Shown here: piece after piece, positions 1-9,316 of the stretch
Layout of the letters: each line of letters begins with the position of its first letter
Numbering within the stretch: position 1 is the first letter of the stretch
Source: a bacterium
GTDB taxonomy: Bacteria; Bacteroidota; Bacteroidia; CAILMK01; JACPUW01
Assembly: GCA_016124515.1 (NCBI GenBank)
Contig: WGNN01000043.1
Coordinates: 1-32,177, forward strand
Length of the DNA: 32,177 nt
Direction: 5' to 3'
The notes under the pieces: model-generated
What the model saw: the letters and a program-made list of their open reading frames with translations, nothing else
Databases searched by the model: none
What the model was told of the DNA's origin: nothing
Position numbers and translations under genes: made by a program

Positions 1-287
1 AGGATAACCGGTGGAATAATGGTATCGTAATAGCCCATACCGATGTATGATTTGAATACTTTGTTTTCGGCAGCTTCGGCCTTCAGGGTATTCAGTAGCT
101 TGTATTCGCTTAATGGCGCATCAAGCTGCATGGGATTTTTACGTCTTATATTGGCGGGAATGGTTTGGTCAATGAGTTCATCCAGTGAATTCACTCCAAT
201 TTTTGCAAGCATTTGAGCGGTTTCATCAGCATTGGGACCAATGTGACGTGCTTCGAAATGCTCTTTTCTGGCAGAAAATTTTGTCAT
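1..287 (-). CDS. gcvP: Glycine dehydrogenase (decarboxylating), N-terminal part; gene runs off the left edge
   Basis: Reverse-strand translation from ATG at 287: MTKFSARKEHFEARHIGPNADETAQMLAKIGVNSLDELIDQTIPANIRRKNPMQLDAPLSEYKLL..., typical P-protein N-terminus (RHIGP, IGV.SLDELID.TIP..IR). Confidence 0.9.
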   Translation of the reverse strand, partial: MTKFSARKEHFEARHIGPNADETAQMLAKIGVNSLDELIDQTIPANIRRKNPMQLDAPLSEYKLLNTLKAEAAENKVFKSYIGMGYYDTIIPPVI

Positions 288-368
288 TAAAGTAATGGTT
301 TAGGACGTGATTGAAAATCGCGGCAAAATTAGCAGCTAAGTATGAAATAATTACTTGGTGAAAATCAA

Positions 369-1082
369 TTAGGCGAGCAGCCTTTTGTACATGCTTATGG
401 TATTGGAAATTCCGTAGTACAAGGCATCAGTTACAAGTGCGTGCCCAATGGATACTTCGTGCAACTGCGGCATGTTTTGGGCAAAATATTGCAGGTTTTG
501 CAAGTTGAGGTCATGCCCTGCATGCACCATTAGCCCCAAATCAGCTGCTCTTTGTGCGGCGGCTATATAGGGTGCAATGGCCGCTTGGCGACCACCTGCG
601 TATTGACTGGCATAAGGTTCGGTGTATAGCTCAATACAATTGGTACCTGTTTGCACAGCAGCTTCTACCATTTCTACCACCGGATCTACAAAAATGGAAA
701 CCCGTATGCCCTTTTCCTTTAGTTTGCCAATAACGTCCTGCAAAAAGTTTTGGTGTTTTATGGTATCCCAGCCGTGGTCTGAAGTAAGTTGGTTGGGGTC
801 ATCAGGCACAAGGGTGGCTTGGTGTGGCCGGGCATCGAGCACCACTTCAAGAAATTTTTCGCCGGGGTTACCTTCCACATTCAGCTCTGTTGTTACCGAT
901 TTTTTGAGGTCATATACATCGCGGTAGCGAATATGTCGTTCATCGGGCCGTGGGTGTACGGTTATTCCCTGCGCACCAAATGCTTCACAATCGGCGGCAA
1001 ATTTTACTATATCGGGCAAGCCAAGCGCTCTTGAGTTTCGTATGAGCGCCACTTTGTTTATGTTTACGCTAAGTCGGGTCAT
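369..1082 (-). CDS. pdxJ: Pyridoxine 5'-phosphate synthase
   Basis: 237 aa; MTRLSVNINKVALIRNSR...GITVHPRPDERHIRYRDV...ELYTEPYA...VHAGHDLNLQNL...EVSIGHALV, PdxJ family hallmarks. Confidence 0.96.
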   Translation of the reverse strand: MTRLSVNINKVALIRNSRALGLPDIVKFAADCEAFGAQGITVHPRPDERHIRYRDVYDLKKSVTTELNVEGNPGEKFLEVVLDARPHQATLVPDDPNQLTSDHGWDTIKHQNFLQDVIGKLKEKGIRVSIFVDPVVEMVEAAVQTGTNCIELYTEPYASQYAGGRQAAIAPYIAAAQRAADLGLMVHAGHDLNLQNLQYFAQNMPQLHEVSIGHALVTDALYYGISNTISMYKRLLA

Positions 1083-1095
1083 GTATTTATATTCG

Positions 1096-1827
1096 TTAAT
1101 ATTTGAATTTGTCTTCGAGTCCGCATTTAATCATATACGACCACCTCATCAATCTATTTGAATAAGCGCTCACAACCTCTGCCCCACCATTGAGGTAGAT
1201 GAACTTCATGAGATTATAGTACTCTTCTCTGTCTTTTTGCAGTTTTTGCGCCCAGTAATTTTGCCTTAAGTTGTCAGTTTGCAATGGATGGTTCAAGCCC
1301 AAAAGTTCTATGGTATTTCGCCCCACATCCGATGTTGGAAATAATTTATATGCCCTGTACCTTAGGTGTTGTGAAGGGTCATCCAATGGATTGATAATTG
1401 ACGGAATTTCGCCTTCGGTCTTCAAGTTGTTGTGATGTGCCCGAGTGGAACCTGCTTCAAGTGGAAAAATATCATTTTTAAATACAGTATTGCAAGCGTT
1501 GCAAATGATGAATAGATTATGCCATTCGTAGGCCAGCCAAAAATACCCGGGATATTTCCTTTCTGTGTCAATACCATCTCTATATGCGGTTTTTGGCCGA
1601 TAATGTTCAACCGCATGAAAATCTCTGGGCGAAGACGATTCACAAAAGCAACATTTTTCGCCATTGTCTCTTATAAGCGCTTCTTTAACCGACTCATGCG
1701 CATAAATTGCTTTATTAAAGCTATATCTTACAATTCCAGCCTTGTATTGTTCCAGCAATTTTAGATGCTCCTCTCTACCCTTTGATATTAGAATATCAGG
1801 ACAAATGCCTTTAACTGCCTGAATCAT
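1096..1827 (-). CDS. HNH endonuclease, PtuB-like (Septu / retron-associated HNH type)
   Basis: 243 aa; CCFCES...AVEHYRPK...W.NLFIICNACN...K.DIFPL pattern of zinc-binding HNH nucleases. Start overlaps the stop of the upstream ATPase gene (TGATG). Confidence 0.78.
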   Translation of the reverse strand: MIQAVKGICPDILISKGREEHLKLLEQYKAGIVRYSFNKAIYAHESVKEALIRDNGEKCCFCESSSPRDFHAVEHYRPKTAYRDGIDTERKYPGYFWLAYEWHNLFIICNACNTVFKNDIFPLEAGSTRAHHNNLKTEGEIPSIINPLDDPSQHLRYRAYKLFPTSDVGRNTIELLGLNHPLQTDNLRQNYWAQKLQKDREEYYNLMKFIYLNGGAEVVSAYSNRLMRWSYMIKCGLEDKFKY

Positions 1828-3098
1828 CAGCTCTTTAAACTTTGAAGAAACCTTATAGCTGAATCGACTTCGCTGCCGGAGTTTCCTTGTTTCTCGAGTA
1901 TTTGGTTTATTTCCAACAATCTTTTCTCTTCAGCCGCGCTCAAAACCGTTTTTTCCAGAAGCTGGTCCTTTTCCGTTTTCAACATTGCGGTTTCCCTGCC
2001 CCACGCACTATCAATTGCAAATAAATCACTGGTCAAAATCTGGTCAATTCGCCAGTGCTTTATTTCATTAATATCTTCAATAGCCACCACATGGTCGCCT
2101 TCACGCTTGAGTAAAACAATATGGGCATCTGGATTTGACTGAACAATCAATGGGCTGTGTGCAGTGGCAATAAACTGGGTTTTAGGGAAATGCTGACTTA
2201 AATCCTGCATTACCGTCCGTTGCCATTTTGGGTGCAAGTGCAGGTCTATCTCATCAATAATACACACGGCGGGTTCCTTTATGGGATTTTCGCTTTCAGG
2301 GTAGGCTTCAAACATGCGGCTGGCAAAGTCAACGGTCCAGCCGATGAGGGTTTTATAACCGTGGCTCAACTCGTGCATTTCTACCCATCCATAAGGTGTA
2401 TTGAGCTCTATAGAGAGTTTTCTGTCGTTTATCGTTACTTCTTTTATCCTAATGTCCGACACGTCGGGAAGTATTTCAATTAGTACTTTCCGTATTTTTT
2501 CATACCTGTTTTTATGAAAAGCCTTCGTTTCATTGTTGGTTGATTTTGTACTTAGGCTTTCAGCTTCAAGAAACCATTCTTCGGCATTTATTTGCGTGTT
2601 TAAGTTGAACACCAGGTAGTCGGTACTGTGGTAGCTATTATTGCCATTTTCATTAATTACTCCTGTACCCAATTGTCGTGCAGCTGCGTAAGCCGATATA
2701 GGTGGCAATTGGCCATTTGTTTTACTATCAAATCCACTCACTGCCATTTTTGCCCCTGTGCCCGCAATTTTGGTTTTAACTTGATCCTTCTCAACTTCAA
2801 ACGCGCCAAATCTCAAGACTGTCAGCACGTTGCAAACACCACTATTTGTCTTCAATACATCAGCCTTCGTTAATTTCGGAATATCAGGCGCTAACCTTGA
2901 ATCATTATCCATTTTATCAAGGGGATAGCTTAGCGCAATCAATTTCAACAAAGTAGTTTTACCCGTCCCATTTTCCCCAATTATCACTGTCCAGGGTGCT
3001 ATTTCTAATTTACTATTTGTAAAATTTACTGTAATGGCCTTCTTGAAACACTTTAGGTTTTCGATGGTGATGCACTTGAAATAAACGCCTTCGTTCAT
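1827..3098 (-). CDS. AAA/ABC-type ATPase, PtuA-like (Septu family)
   Basis: 423 aa; N-terminal ITIENLKCFKKAITVNF, Walker A GENGTGKTT, late Walker B VCIIDEIDLHLHPKWQ and H-loop TAHSP; SMC/OLD-like split ATPase; directly followed by the HNH gene. Confidence 0.78.
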   Translation of the reverse strand: MNEGVYFKCITIENLKCFKKAITVNFTNSKLEIAPWTVIIGENGTGKTTLLKLIALSYPLDKMDNDSRLAPDIPKLTKADVLKTNSGVCNVLTVLRFGAFEVEKDQVKTKIAGTGAKMAVSGFDSKTNGQLPPISAYAAARQLGTGVINENGNNSYHSTDYLVFNLNTQINAEEWFLEAESLSTKSTNNETKAFHKNRYEKIRKVLIEILPDVSDIRIKEVTINDRKLSIELNTPYGWVEMHELSHGYKTLIGWTVDFASRMFEAYPESENPIKEPAVCIIDEIDLHLHPKWQRTVMQDLSQHFPKTQFIATAHSPLIVQSNPDAHIVLLKREGDHVVAIEDINEIKHWRIDQILTSDLFAIDSAWGRETAMLKTEKDQLLEKTVLSAAEEKRLLEINQILEKQGNSGSEVDSAIRFLQSLKS

Positions 3099-3113
3099 GT
3101 GATGTTAGGTCTA

Positions 3114-3146
3114 AACTTTTCCAAAGTTAAAAACTTTGGAAAAGTT
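3114..3146. repeat. Perfect 15-bp inverted repeat with 3-nt loop
   Basis: AACTTTTCCAAAGTT (3114-3128) aaa AACTTTGGAAAAGTT (3132-3146); arms are exact reverse complements. Confidence 0.95.
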
Positions 3147-3153
3147 GGTTAAC

Positions 3154-3186
3154 AAAAAAGCCAGCTTCAAATAAATGAAACTGGCT
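3154..3186 (-). terminator. Rho-independent terminator of ahcY
   Basis: Minus strand AGCCAGTTTCA-TTTATT-TGAAGCTGGCT followed by TTTTT; 11-bp stem with one G-T wobble, located just after the ahcY stop. Confidence 0.85.
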
Positions 3187-3220
3187 CAATTTTTAATTTG
3201 AAATTTTCAATCTTTAATTT

Positions 3221-4534
3221 CTAGTAGCGGTAGTGTTCGGGTTTGTACGGCCCCTCTACAGTTACGCCAATGTACTCGGCTTGCTCTTGCGAAAGTGTTT
3301 CAAGCTCCACTCCTATTTTTTCAAGGTGCAGTTTGGCCACTTTTTCGTCAAGATGCTTGGGCAATACATATACTTTGTTTTCGTATTGATCGGTATTGAG
3401 CCACAATTCCATTTGCGCCAGGGTTTGGTTGGTAAATGAGTTGCTCATTACAAAACTTGGGTGCCCCATGGCACAACCCAGGTTTACCAATCTGCCTTCG
3501 GCCAACAATAAGATGTCGTTGCCATCGATATTGTACAGGTCAACTTGTGGCTTGATGGTGTCTTTGGTATTTCCGTAGTTTTTGTTCAACCATGCTACAT
3601 CAATCTCATTGTCAAAGTGGCCAATGTTGCACACGATGGTTTTGTCTTTCATGAGTTTGAAGTGCTCGCCGGTAATGATATCCTTGTTGCCGGTAGCGGT
3701 TACTACTATGTCGCACTCTGGAATGGCTGTGGTCATTTTTTTCACTTCATAACCATCCATAGCGGCTTGCAGGGCACAAATTGGGTCAATTTCGGTTACC
3801 ATCACGCGTACGCCAGCATTGCGCAACGACTCAGCGGAACCTTTACCAACATCGCCATAACCGGCCACAACAGCTACTTTACCAGCCAACATGATATCGG
3901 TAGCACGGCGAATGGCGTCAACCAATGATTCGCGACAGCCGTATTTGTTGTCAAATTTAGATTTGGTTACAGAATCGTTTACGTTGATGGCGGGCATGGG
4001 CAGGGTGCCTTTTTTCATGCGCTCATACAAACGGTGCACACCGGTGGTGGTTTCTTCAGAAAGGCCTTTGATGTTTGAAACCAACTCAGGATAGCGGTCC
4101 AACACCATGTTGGTAAGGTCGCCACCATCATCGAGTATCATGTTCAATGGCTCACCCGATTTGAAAGCAAAAAGGGTTTGTTCTATACACCAGTCAAATT
4201 CTTCTTCATTCATTCCTTTCCAGGCAAAAACGGGAATACCGGCAGCGGCAATGGCGGCGGCGGCGTGGTCTTGCGTTGAAAAAATGTTGCATGACGACCA
4301 GGTAACGTCAGCGCCCAATTCTACCAAGGTTTCTATAAGCACCGCGGTTTGAATAGTCATGTGCAGGCAGCCGGCAATACGGGCACCTTTCAATGGTTTT
4401 TGAGCGCCAAACTCTTCGCGCAGGCTCATAAGTCCGGGCATTTCTGCTTCGGCAAGTCGTATTTCCTTGCGTCCCCAATCTGCCAGGTTGATGTCTTTTA
4501 CCTTATAAGGAAGTTTGGTGGTTTGATTTGTCAT
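3221..4534 (-). CDS. ahcY: Adenosylhomocysteinase
   Basis: 437 aa; [15 protein letters not shown]...[18 protein letters not shown]...[12 protein letters not shown]...[12 protein letters not shown]...[10 protein letters not shown]. Confidence 0.98.
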   Translation of the reverse strand: MTNQTTKLPYKVKDINLADWGRKEIRLAEAEMPGLMSLREEFGAQKPLKGARIAGCLHMTIQTAVLIETLVELGADVTWSSCNIFSTQDHAAAAIAAAGIPVFAWKGMNEEEFDWCIEQTLFAFKSGEPLNMILDDGGDLTNMVLDRYPELVSNIKGLSEETTTGVHRLYERMKKGTLPMPAINVNDSVTKSKFDNKYGCRESLVDAIRRATDIMLAGKVAVVAGYGDVGKGSAESLRNAGVRVMVTEIDPICALQAAMDGYEVKKMTTAIPECDIVVTATGNKDIITGEHFKLMKDKTIVCNIGHFDNEIDVAWLNKNYGNTKDTIKPQVDLYNIDGNDILLLAEGRLVNLGCAMGHPSFVMSNSFTNQTLAQMELWLNTDQYENKVYVLPKHLDEKVAKLHLEKIGVELETLSQEQAEYIGVTVEGPYKPEHYRY

Positions 4535-4557
4535 TTTCTTTTTGTTGGGTTTGTATG

Positions 4558-5118
4558 TTAAAGTTCGTCCTCTTCGGGTTCGGGTTTCATAGGGAATGTT
4601 TCGAGAATAGAATAGCTGATTCCTCGGTCGTCAAATTTCGACTCCCAGAGTTCCACTTTGTCTATATCGAGTTCAAAAGGTACAATGTGCTGCATTTTGG
4701 GTGTGCGCACAAATTTGCTGGCGTTTGATTTTACACGCCCCAGGGTTACGTGTGCTATGGGTTCGTTTCGTTTGTCGCCATCCAGGTTTTCGCCAAATTC
4801 AGCGGCAAACTCGGTGTAAGAGGGGCTTTCTCTGAACACGGCCCATACCATGCTGGGTTTTCGGTTTTTGTACATGGTTTTAAAACCCTTAAATACCATT
4901 CTGAAAGGGAACCTATCGCCGGCTATCTGACGTATTTCGGCGTAAATCTGCTCCAACTCCGATTCTTCACGGTCGCCAAGAAAAGAGAGCGTAAAGTGCA
5001 GGTTTTCCTTTTCAGTCCATCTGATGTCGCGATTGTGTTGTGTAGGAATGGTGCTTAGCAGCTCATCTTTCACATCGTCGGGAAGTGGAATCGCAACAAA
5101 CAATCTTTTAGTACTCAT
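4558..5118 (-). CDS. thpR: RNA 2',3'-cyclic phosphodiesterase (2H/LigT superfamily)
   Basis: 186 aa; two 2H motifs: LHFTLSFLG and AHVTLGRV; N-term RLFVAIPLP. Confidence 0.9.
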   Translation of the reverse strand: MSTKRLFVAIPLPDDVKDELLSTIPTQHNRDIRWTEKENLHFTLSFLGDREESELEQIYAEIRQIAGDRFPFRMVFKGFKTMYKNRKPSMVWAVFRESPSYTEFAAEFGENLDGDKRNEPIAHVTLGRVKSNASKFVRTPKMQHIVPFELDIDKVELWESKFDDRGISYSILETFPMKPEPEEDEL

Positions 5119-5339
5119 TTATGTATAATTTATTTGATTTCTACGGCCTCAATTAAACTGCAATTTTACTAGAAATAAAGCAAACAGCTACCCACCGCTT
5201 CGGGTTTAAAAAATGTATGGGCAGCAAGACTTTCATTGGCATAAATCAAACCCACTTGAATTACCCCCTTATTTTGCCCGCCCGCCCATCATTTGGCAAA
5301 ACAGAGCAACTTTTTCATTGATGCCGGCTTGATTTTAAC

Positions 5340-5816
5340 CTATTGCTTCATTTCCCAGCCATGTGTGGTTTTAATGCGGTGTATGGAGCGGATATACGCT
5401 ATGTTGGGCAAGAGCGCTATGAATGTAGCGCCTACCCATGCAGTGCTTATCAACAACAGTTCGTTTGTGGTAAAAACCCCTTCTGGCACATCAAAATCGT
5501 TGAAAATCCAAATGCCAACCAACATGAGATAGGAAGCAAAACCTTCGCCTGCGGTGGCTGCACAAATCAAGTCGTCGGTAACAAAATGGCGCTTGTTGCA
5601 AAAGCCAAATTCGCTCAAAGGCATGGTATCGCCCGACAATACGATTAATGAATCGCCCACCAAGCCTTGGTATTTCTTGCATTTGAGTGCATGCGAATTA
5701 GACAAACTTCGGTAGTAAATCCACTTGCCTTCAGCTACGAAAATATGTCTTTGGGGTTTGCTCACTTTACTGAACTCCAAAGTTTGTGAAATGGCCATCA
5801 ATGGACTCAACATCAA
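5340..5816 (-). CDS. Hypothetical membrane protein
   Basis: 158 aa ORF with hydrophobic segments (LMLVGIWIF; LLLISTAWVGATFIALL); start position uncertain. Confidence 0.55.
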   Translation of the reverse strand: MMLSPLMAISQTLEFSKVSKPQRHIFVAEGKWIYYRSLSNSHALKCKKYQGLVGDSLIVLSGDTMPLSEFGFCNKRHFVTDDLICAATAGEGFASYLMLVGIWIFNDFDVPEGVFTTNELLLISTAWVGATFIALLPNIAYIRSIHRIKTTHGWEMKQ

Positions 5817-6036
5817 TAAGATAAAAACTACTTCATGGTACTACATACGCTCTTCTTTATCAAAAATAGTCGTTGCCCACCTGATTTGGGACGATTGGCA
5901 CAAAAACCCGCTTATTTAAGCAACTTACTTTTACCAAATGCAAAGAACGATGGTGAAACAAAGCTTGCGGGCCATGAACTAGATTTGGGTATTCAGCCTA
6001 AAGTGTTAATTTGGGCTTTGAAAACACAGCAACCAA

Positions 6037-6564
6037 ATGAAACGAATAGCCCCACTCCTGCTTTTGATTTTGCCCATGCTTTTGTGCAGCAGCTTTAAAA
6101 GTGGCGAACCCATTGAATGGATGAGCCTGACTGAAGCCATTGAAATGAATAAGCAAGAACCCAAATTCATTTTTATGGATATATACACCGATTGGTGCGG
6201 TTGGTGCAAAAAAATGGACCAAACAACCTTTGTGACTCCAAAAATTACGGAGCTGATGAACAAGTATTTCTACGCGGTGAAATTTGACGCCGAACAAAAA
6301 GAAAAAATCACCTTTAAGGGCGATGAATTTGAATTTGTAAGTGGTGGGCGACGCGGGTACCATCAACTTGCCGCTGCCATACTGCATGGCAAAATGAGCT
6401 ACCCTTCTTATGCTGCCTTCGACGAAAATTTGGATTTGATAACGGTTTTCAGCGGATACCAATCGGCACAAGACTTGGAACCTATTTTGGCTTTCCTCGG
6501 AGAAAAACGCTACAAAAGCCAAACGTTTGAAGAGTATCTGGCTGAAAGGGCCGAGAGCAAATGA
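6037..6564 (+). CDS. Thioredoxin-fold secreted/periplasmic protein
   Basis: 175 aa; signal peptide MKRIAPLLLLILPMLLCSS then FIFMDIYTDWCGWCKKMDQTTF (CxxC motif CGWC). Confidence 0.88.
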   Translation: MKRIAPLLLLILPMLLCSSFKSGEPIEWMSLTEAIEMNKQEPKFIFMDIYTDWCGWCKKMDQTTFVTPKITELMNKYFYAVKFDAEQKEKITFKGDEFEFVSGGRRGYHQLAAAILHGKMSYPSYAAFDENLDLITVFSGYQSAQDLEPILAFLGEKRYKSQTFEEYLAERAESK

Positions 6565-6779
6565 CTAGTCTGCTCTTTATACTGAGCATTTTTGCCGACT
6601 ACCATAAACCTAATAATTTTCATAAAGGCTTGTACTTTATACTTTTTGTATTGGCCGGTTTCCTTCTGGCCATTTTACTCATAAAGTTTCTTGGTATTTG
6701 GGTTTATTTTGCACCGCCAATTCTTATTTTCAGCTTTTGCACTTACCAAAGCATGCAAAGAAATGACGCTAAAAGTTGA
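6561..6779 (+). CDS. Small hydrophobic membrane protein
   Basis: 72 aa; ATGA overlap with the upstream thioredoxin gene; one or two hydrophobic stretches. Confidence 0.5.
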   Translation: MTSLLFILSIFADYHKPNNFHKGLYFILFVLAGFLLAILLIKFLGIWVYFAPPILIFSFCTYQSMQRNDAKS

Positions 6780-7320
6780 TGGTTTTTCAATTGAAAAAAA
6801 AGTTGTAAAAAACAGAAAAATAAGCCTGAAAACGGCCTTAATGTTACCGATTTTACTGGTTTTTTCGCCTGTGTTGATTTTGGGCTTTCTGATTTTTGCA
6901 GCCATAGATAATATAAGTACTCGGTTTAGAAATAATAAGCAACCGGCAATAGAGCCTGTTTTCAGCACCGAGTGGAACGGGTACAAACTGGAGTTGATAA
7001 ACAGAGCACTGCCGCAAAGCGCGGTTATTGATCCCGAAATTGAATTGTTTCAGTGTAATAGCAGCCCCGAAATTGAGACATTAAAAGACTATTGGGTAAC
7101 AGATATATTCCACACGCCCCAAACGCTATTTATAATAACCATAAACCACAGCTTTACCGAACAGGGACTTTTGGTGATTCACAACCATCAATTAACCCAT
7201 ACACCATTAGGTGGCACTGCCTGGTATTTTGATGAACCTGCCGGCAACCACCAATTTTGCGTATTGAAAAACGAGGATGATAAAACAAGCGAAATTTACA
7301 CCCTTCGGGTCAATGGCTAA
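6763..7320 (+). CDS. Hypothetical protein with N-terminal TM segment
   Basis: In-frame ATG at 6763 (MTLKVDGFSIEKKVVKNRKISLKTALMLPILLVFSPVLILGFLIFAAI...) preferred over the TTG at 6691 in the ORF track; overlaps the upstream ORF by 17 nt. Confidence 0.6.
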   Translation: MTLKVDGFSIEKKVVKNRKISLKTALMLPILLVFSPVLILGFLIFAAIDNISTRFRNNKQPAIEPVFSTEWNGYKLELINRALPQSAVIDPEIELFQCNSSPEIETLKDYWVTDIFHTPQTLFIITINHSFTEQGLLVIHNHQLTHTPLGGTAWYFDEPAGNHQFCVLKNEDDKTSEIYTLRVNG

Positions 7321-7361
7321 GCAAGTGAAATAATATTATATTTACCCATAAAACTGCTTGT

Positions 7362-8183
7362 ATGATAGCTGATTTGTTGCAATTTGTAGAGGCCATGCCT
7401 TCCTGACAAAAGCTGGCCTGGATAGTGATTTGCCTGCTTTTGAGCTGGGGACTGGAGTTTGCCAAACCACTTTTCAAATTCACATACAAAAAATGGAGAC
7501 ATGCCGGCTTCAACCTGATGTTTTTGGCCTTTAGTATCATCATCAATGTGGCAATGGGCTTGGTTACTATAGTACTTTTCCGATTTGCCAATGCGCAACA
7601 TTTCGGCCTACTTCGTCAAATAAACCTTCCGCAATGGCTCGCGTTGCTTATTACTTTTCTGGCGCTTGACTTTATAGCGCAATATTTGGTACATGTGCTG
7701 CTGCACAAAGTGCGGTGGATGTGGAAGTTGCATTTGGTGCACCACAGCGATACCACGGTGGACGCCACCACCGGGACGCGCCACCATCCGGGCGATTATT
7801 TTTTGCGCGAAGTATTTGCCATCGCTACTGCTTTTTTGTTGGGTGCCCCATTGGCCTTTTACCTGTTTTACCGCGTGTGCACGGTGTTTTTCACTTATTT
7901 TACGCATGCCAATTTTCACCTGCCCGTTTGGCTCGATAAGCTTGTTGCACTGGTTTTTATCAGTCCTGACATGCACAAGTTTCACCACCATTTTGAGCGG
8001 CCCTGGACCGACTGCAACTTTGGCAATATCTTCAGTATTTGGGACCGTATATTCGGCACTTTTGTATATGCCAACCCACGCGACATTGAGTTTGGTGTTG
8101 ACACACTTGAACCCGAAAAAGCACAGGATTTTAAATACCAAATAGGATTGCCTTTCAACAAAGGGATAAAAACAGATTATTAG
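7362..8183 (+). pseudogene. Sterol desaturase / fatty acid hydroxylase family, interrupted by an in-frame TGA at 7404-7406 (or sequencing error)
   Basis: ATG at 7362 gives MIADLLQFVEAMPS*QKLAWIVICLLLSWGLEFAKPLFKF...; the downstream part keeps the His motifs HVLLHK, HLVHHSD, HHFERPW. The same frame continues after TGA to 8183. Confidence 0.75.
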
Positions 8184-8330
8184 ATTTGAGTTGAATTAAA
8201 AGCCATTTCCTCACTCCCTGTGGCTTATCCAATCCATCATAAATTTGGTTTAAAAGGCAAACAAAAGATAAAAACGCAAAACACTCATTTACAAATTTTT
8301 GCTACTTTTATGGGCTATAAAAATAAAATT

Positions 8331-8831
8331 ATGCGCCATCTGATGTATTTAGGTCTGCTGCTAGCGGCATTTGCCTGTACCTACGAACATGAAAACACCG
8401 ATATTGGGCTCGATGCCACGACCGAAGAACTGAGCCGATGCACGGCAGATGAATTGATAGAAGCGCACCACCCCAAAAAAACGTTGGAAGGAAATTATGA
8501 TATTCAGTATATAATAAAACAAAATAAAGACTGCGTAAACGACACCACTTTTGTTAGTGGCGAAAGCATAAAAATAAGAAAACAAGACATTACTTTTTTG
8601 AAAAACGACAAGGTGACTCAAAAAGTGGCTTATGACTTGATAAGAGCATCGGAAACCACCGGCCCGTATATGATGATTAAAACAGAAAACAACAACAGCC
8701 AAATTGACGGCAGCATTTTGGCTTGTTGCAACGGCATCTTAAAAATAAAAAACACGTATGAAGGGCAATTGAACAATACCGACTGTGCAGGCGCACCACC
8801 TGTTGTGGTTTTGCTTGAGGTGGGGAGGTGA
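8331..8831 (+). CDS. Hypothetical lipoprotein
   Basis: In-frame ATG at 8331 gives MRHLMYLGLLLAAFACTYEHENTDIG with lipobox-like LAAFAC. Confidence 0.65.
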   Translation: MRHLMYLGLLLAAFACTYEHENTDIGLDATTEELSRCTADELIEAHHPKKTLEGNYDIQYIIKQNKDCVNDTTFVSGESIKIRKQDITFLKNDKVTQKVAYDLIRASETTGPYMMIKTENNNSQIDGSILACCNGILKIKNTYEGQLNNTDCAGAPPVVVLLEVGR

Positions 8832-8877
8832 GTTTTGGAGGAAAGCTGTATTAAACTTCCGTTTTTAGCTTAGTAAT

Positions 8878-8902
8878 CATCTAAGCCTTTTGCGCTTAGA
8901 TG
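8878..8902. repeat. Perfect 9-bp inverted repeat (hairpin)
   Basis: CATCTAAGC-cttttgc-GCTTAGATG; downstream of the lipoprotein gene; no long U-tract. Confidence 0.8.
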
Positions 8903-9075
8903 CAGCAAATAGCATAAAAACACTATCAGGCGAGACTACAAGCTTTACAAATCATTTAGCATGTGGCCGAAAAATCAGAAAATGCTTTGCAAACCTGCCG
9001 GTAAAAAATACTCAAGCTCCACATAACCATAAAAGCCGAGCAAGGACATTACCACAAAACCTAGGTTTTCACAAC

Positions 9076-9159
9076 CTATTCTTTTATTATCTTTTTGAAT
9101 GTTTTTAAGCTACCTAAAACAACCCTAATAAAATAAATACCTTTCGCAAGATTTTGACT
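9076..9159 (-). pseudogene. Remnant resembling a type IX secretion C-terminal sorting tail
   Basis: Minus-strand frame reads SQNLAKGIYFIRVVLGSLKTFKKIIKE* preceded directly by in-frame TGA. Confidence 0.5.
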
Positions 9160-9316
9160 TCAAAACGCCCCCTTCTCCCCACCCTCTAATCTCACCACCG
9201 AAAGTGCTTGGATGAGTTTTTTGAGTTTGTTCTCAAAAAATTGGTGAGCAAAGAACACAACCAAGGCCAACAATCTGTTGATGATGAGCTTAATGGCTAA
9301 AGATAATCAATTGCCC

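Noticed and set aside
1096-3098. Retron with PtuAB-type effectors
   Set aside because: No reverse transcriptase ORF or obvious msr/msd region; neighbours are ahcY and pdxJ.
5998-6522. 174-aa ORF antisense to the thioredoxin-fold gene
   Set aside because: Opposite a gene with a recognisable CGWC motif and signal peptide.
7362-8183. Genome-wide TGA recoding to Trp as an explanation for the interrupted desaturase
   Set aside because: Other genes, e.g. the PtuA-like ATPase and the thioredoxin gene, terminate normally at TGA.
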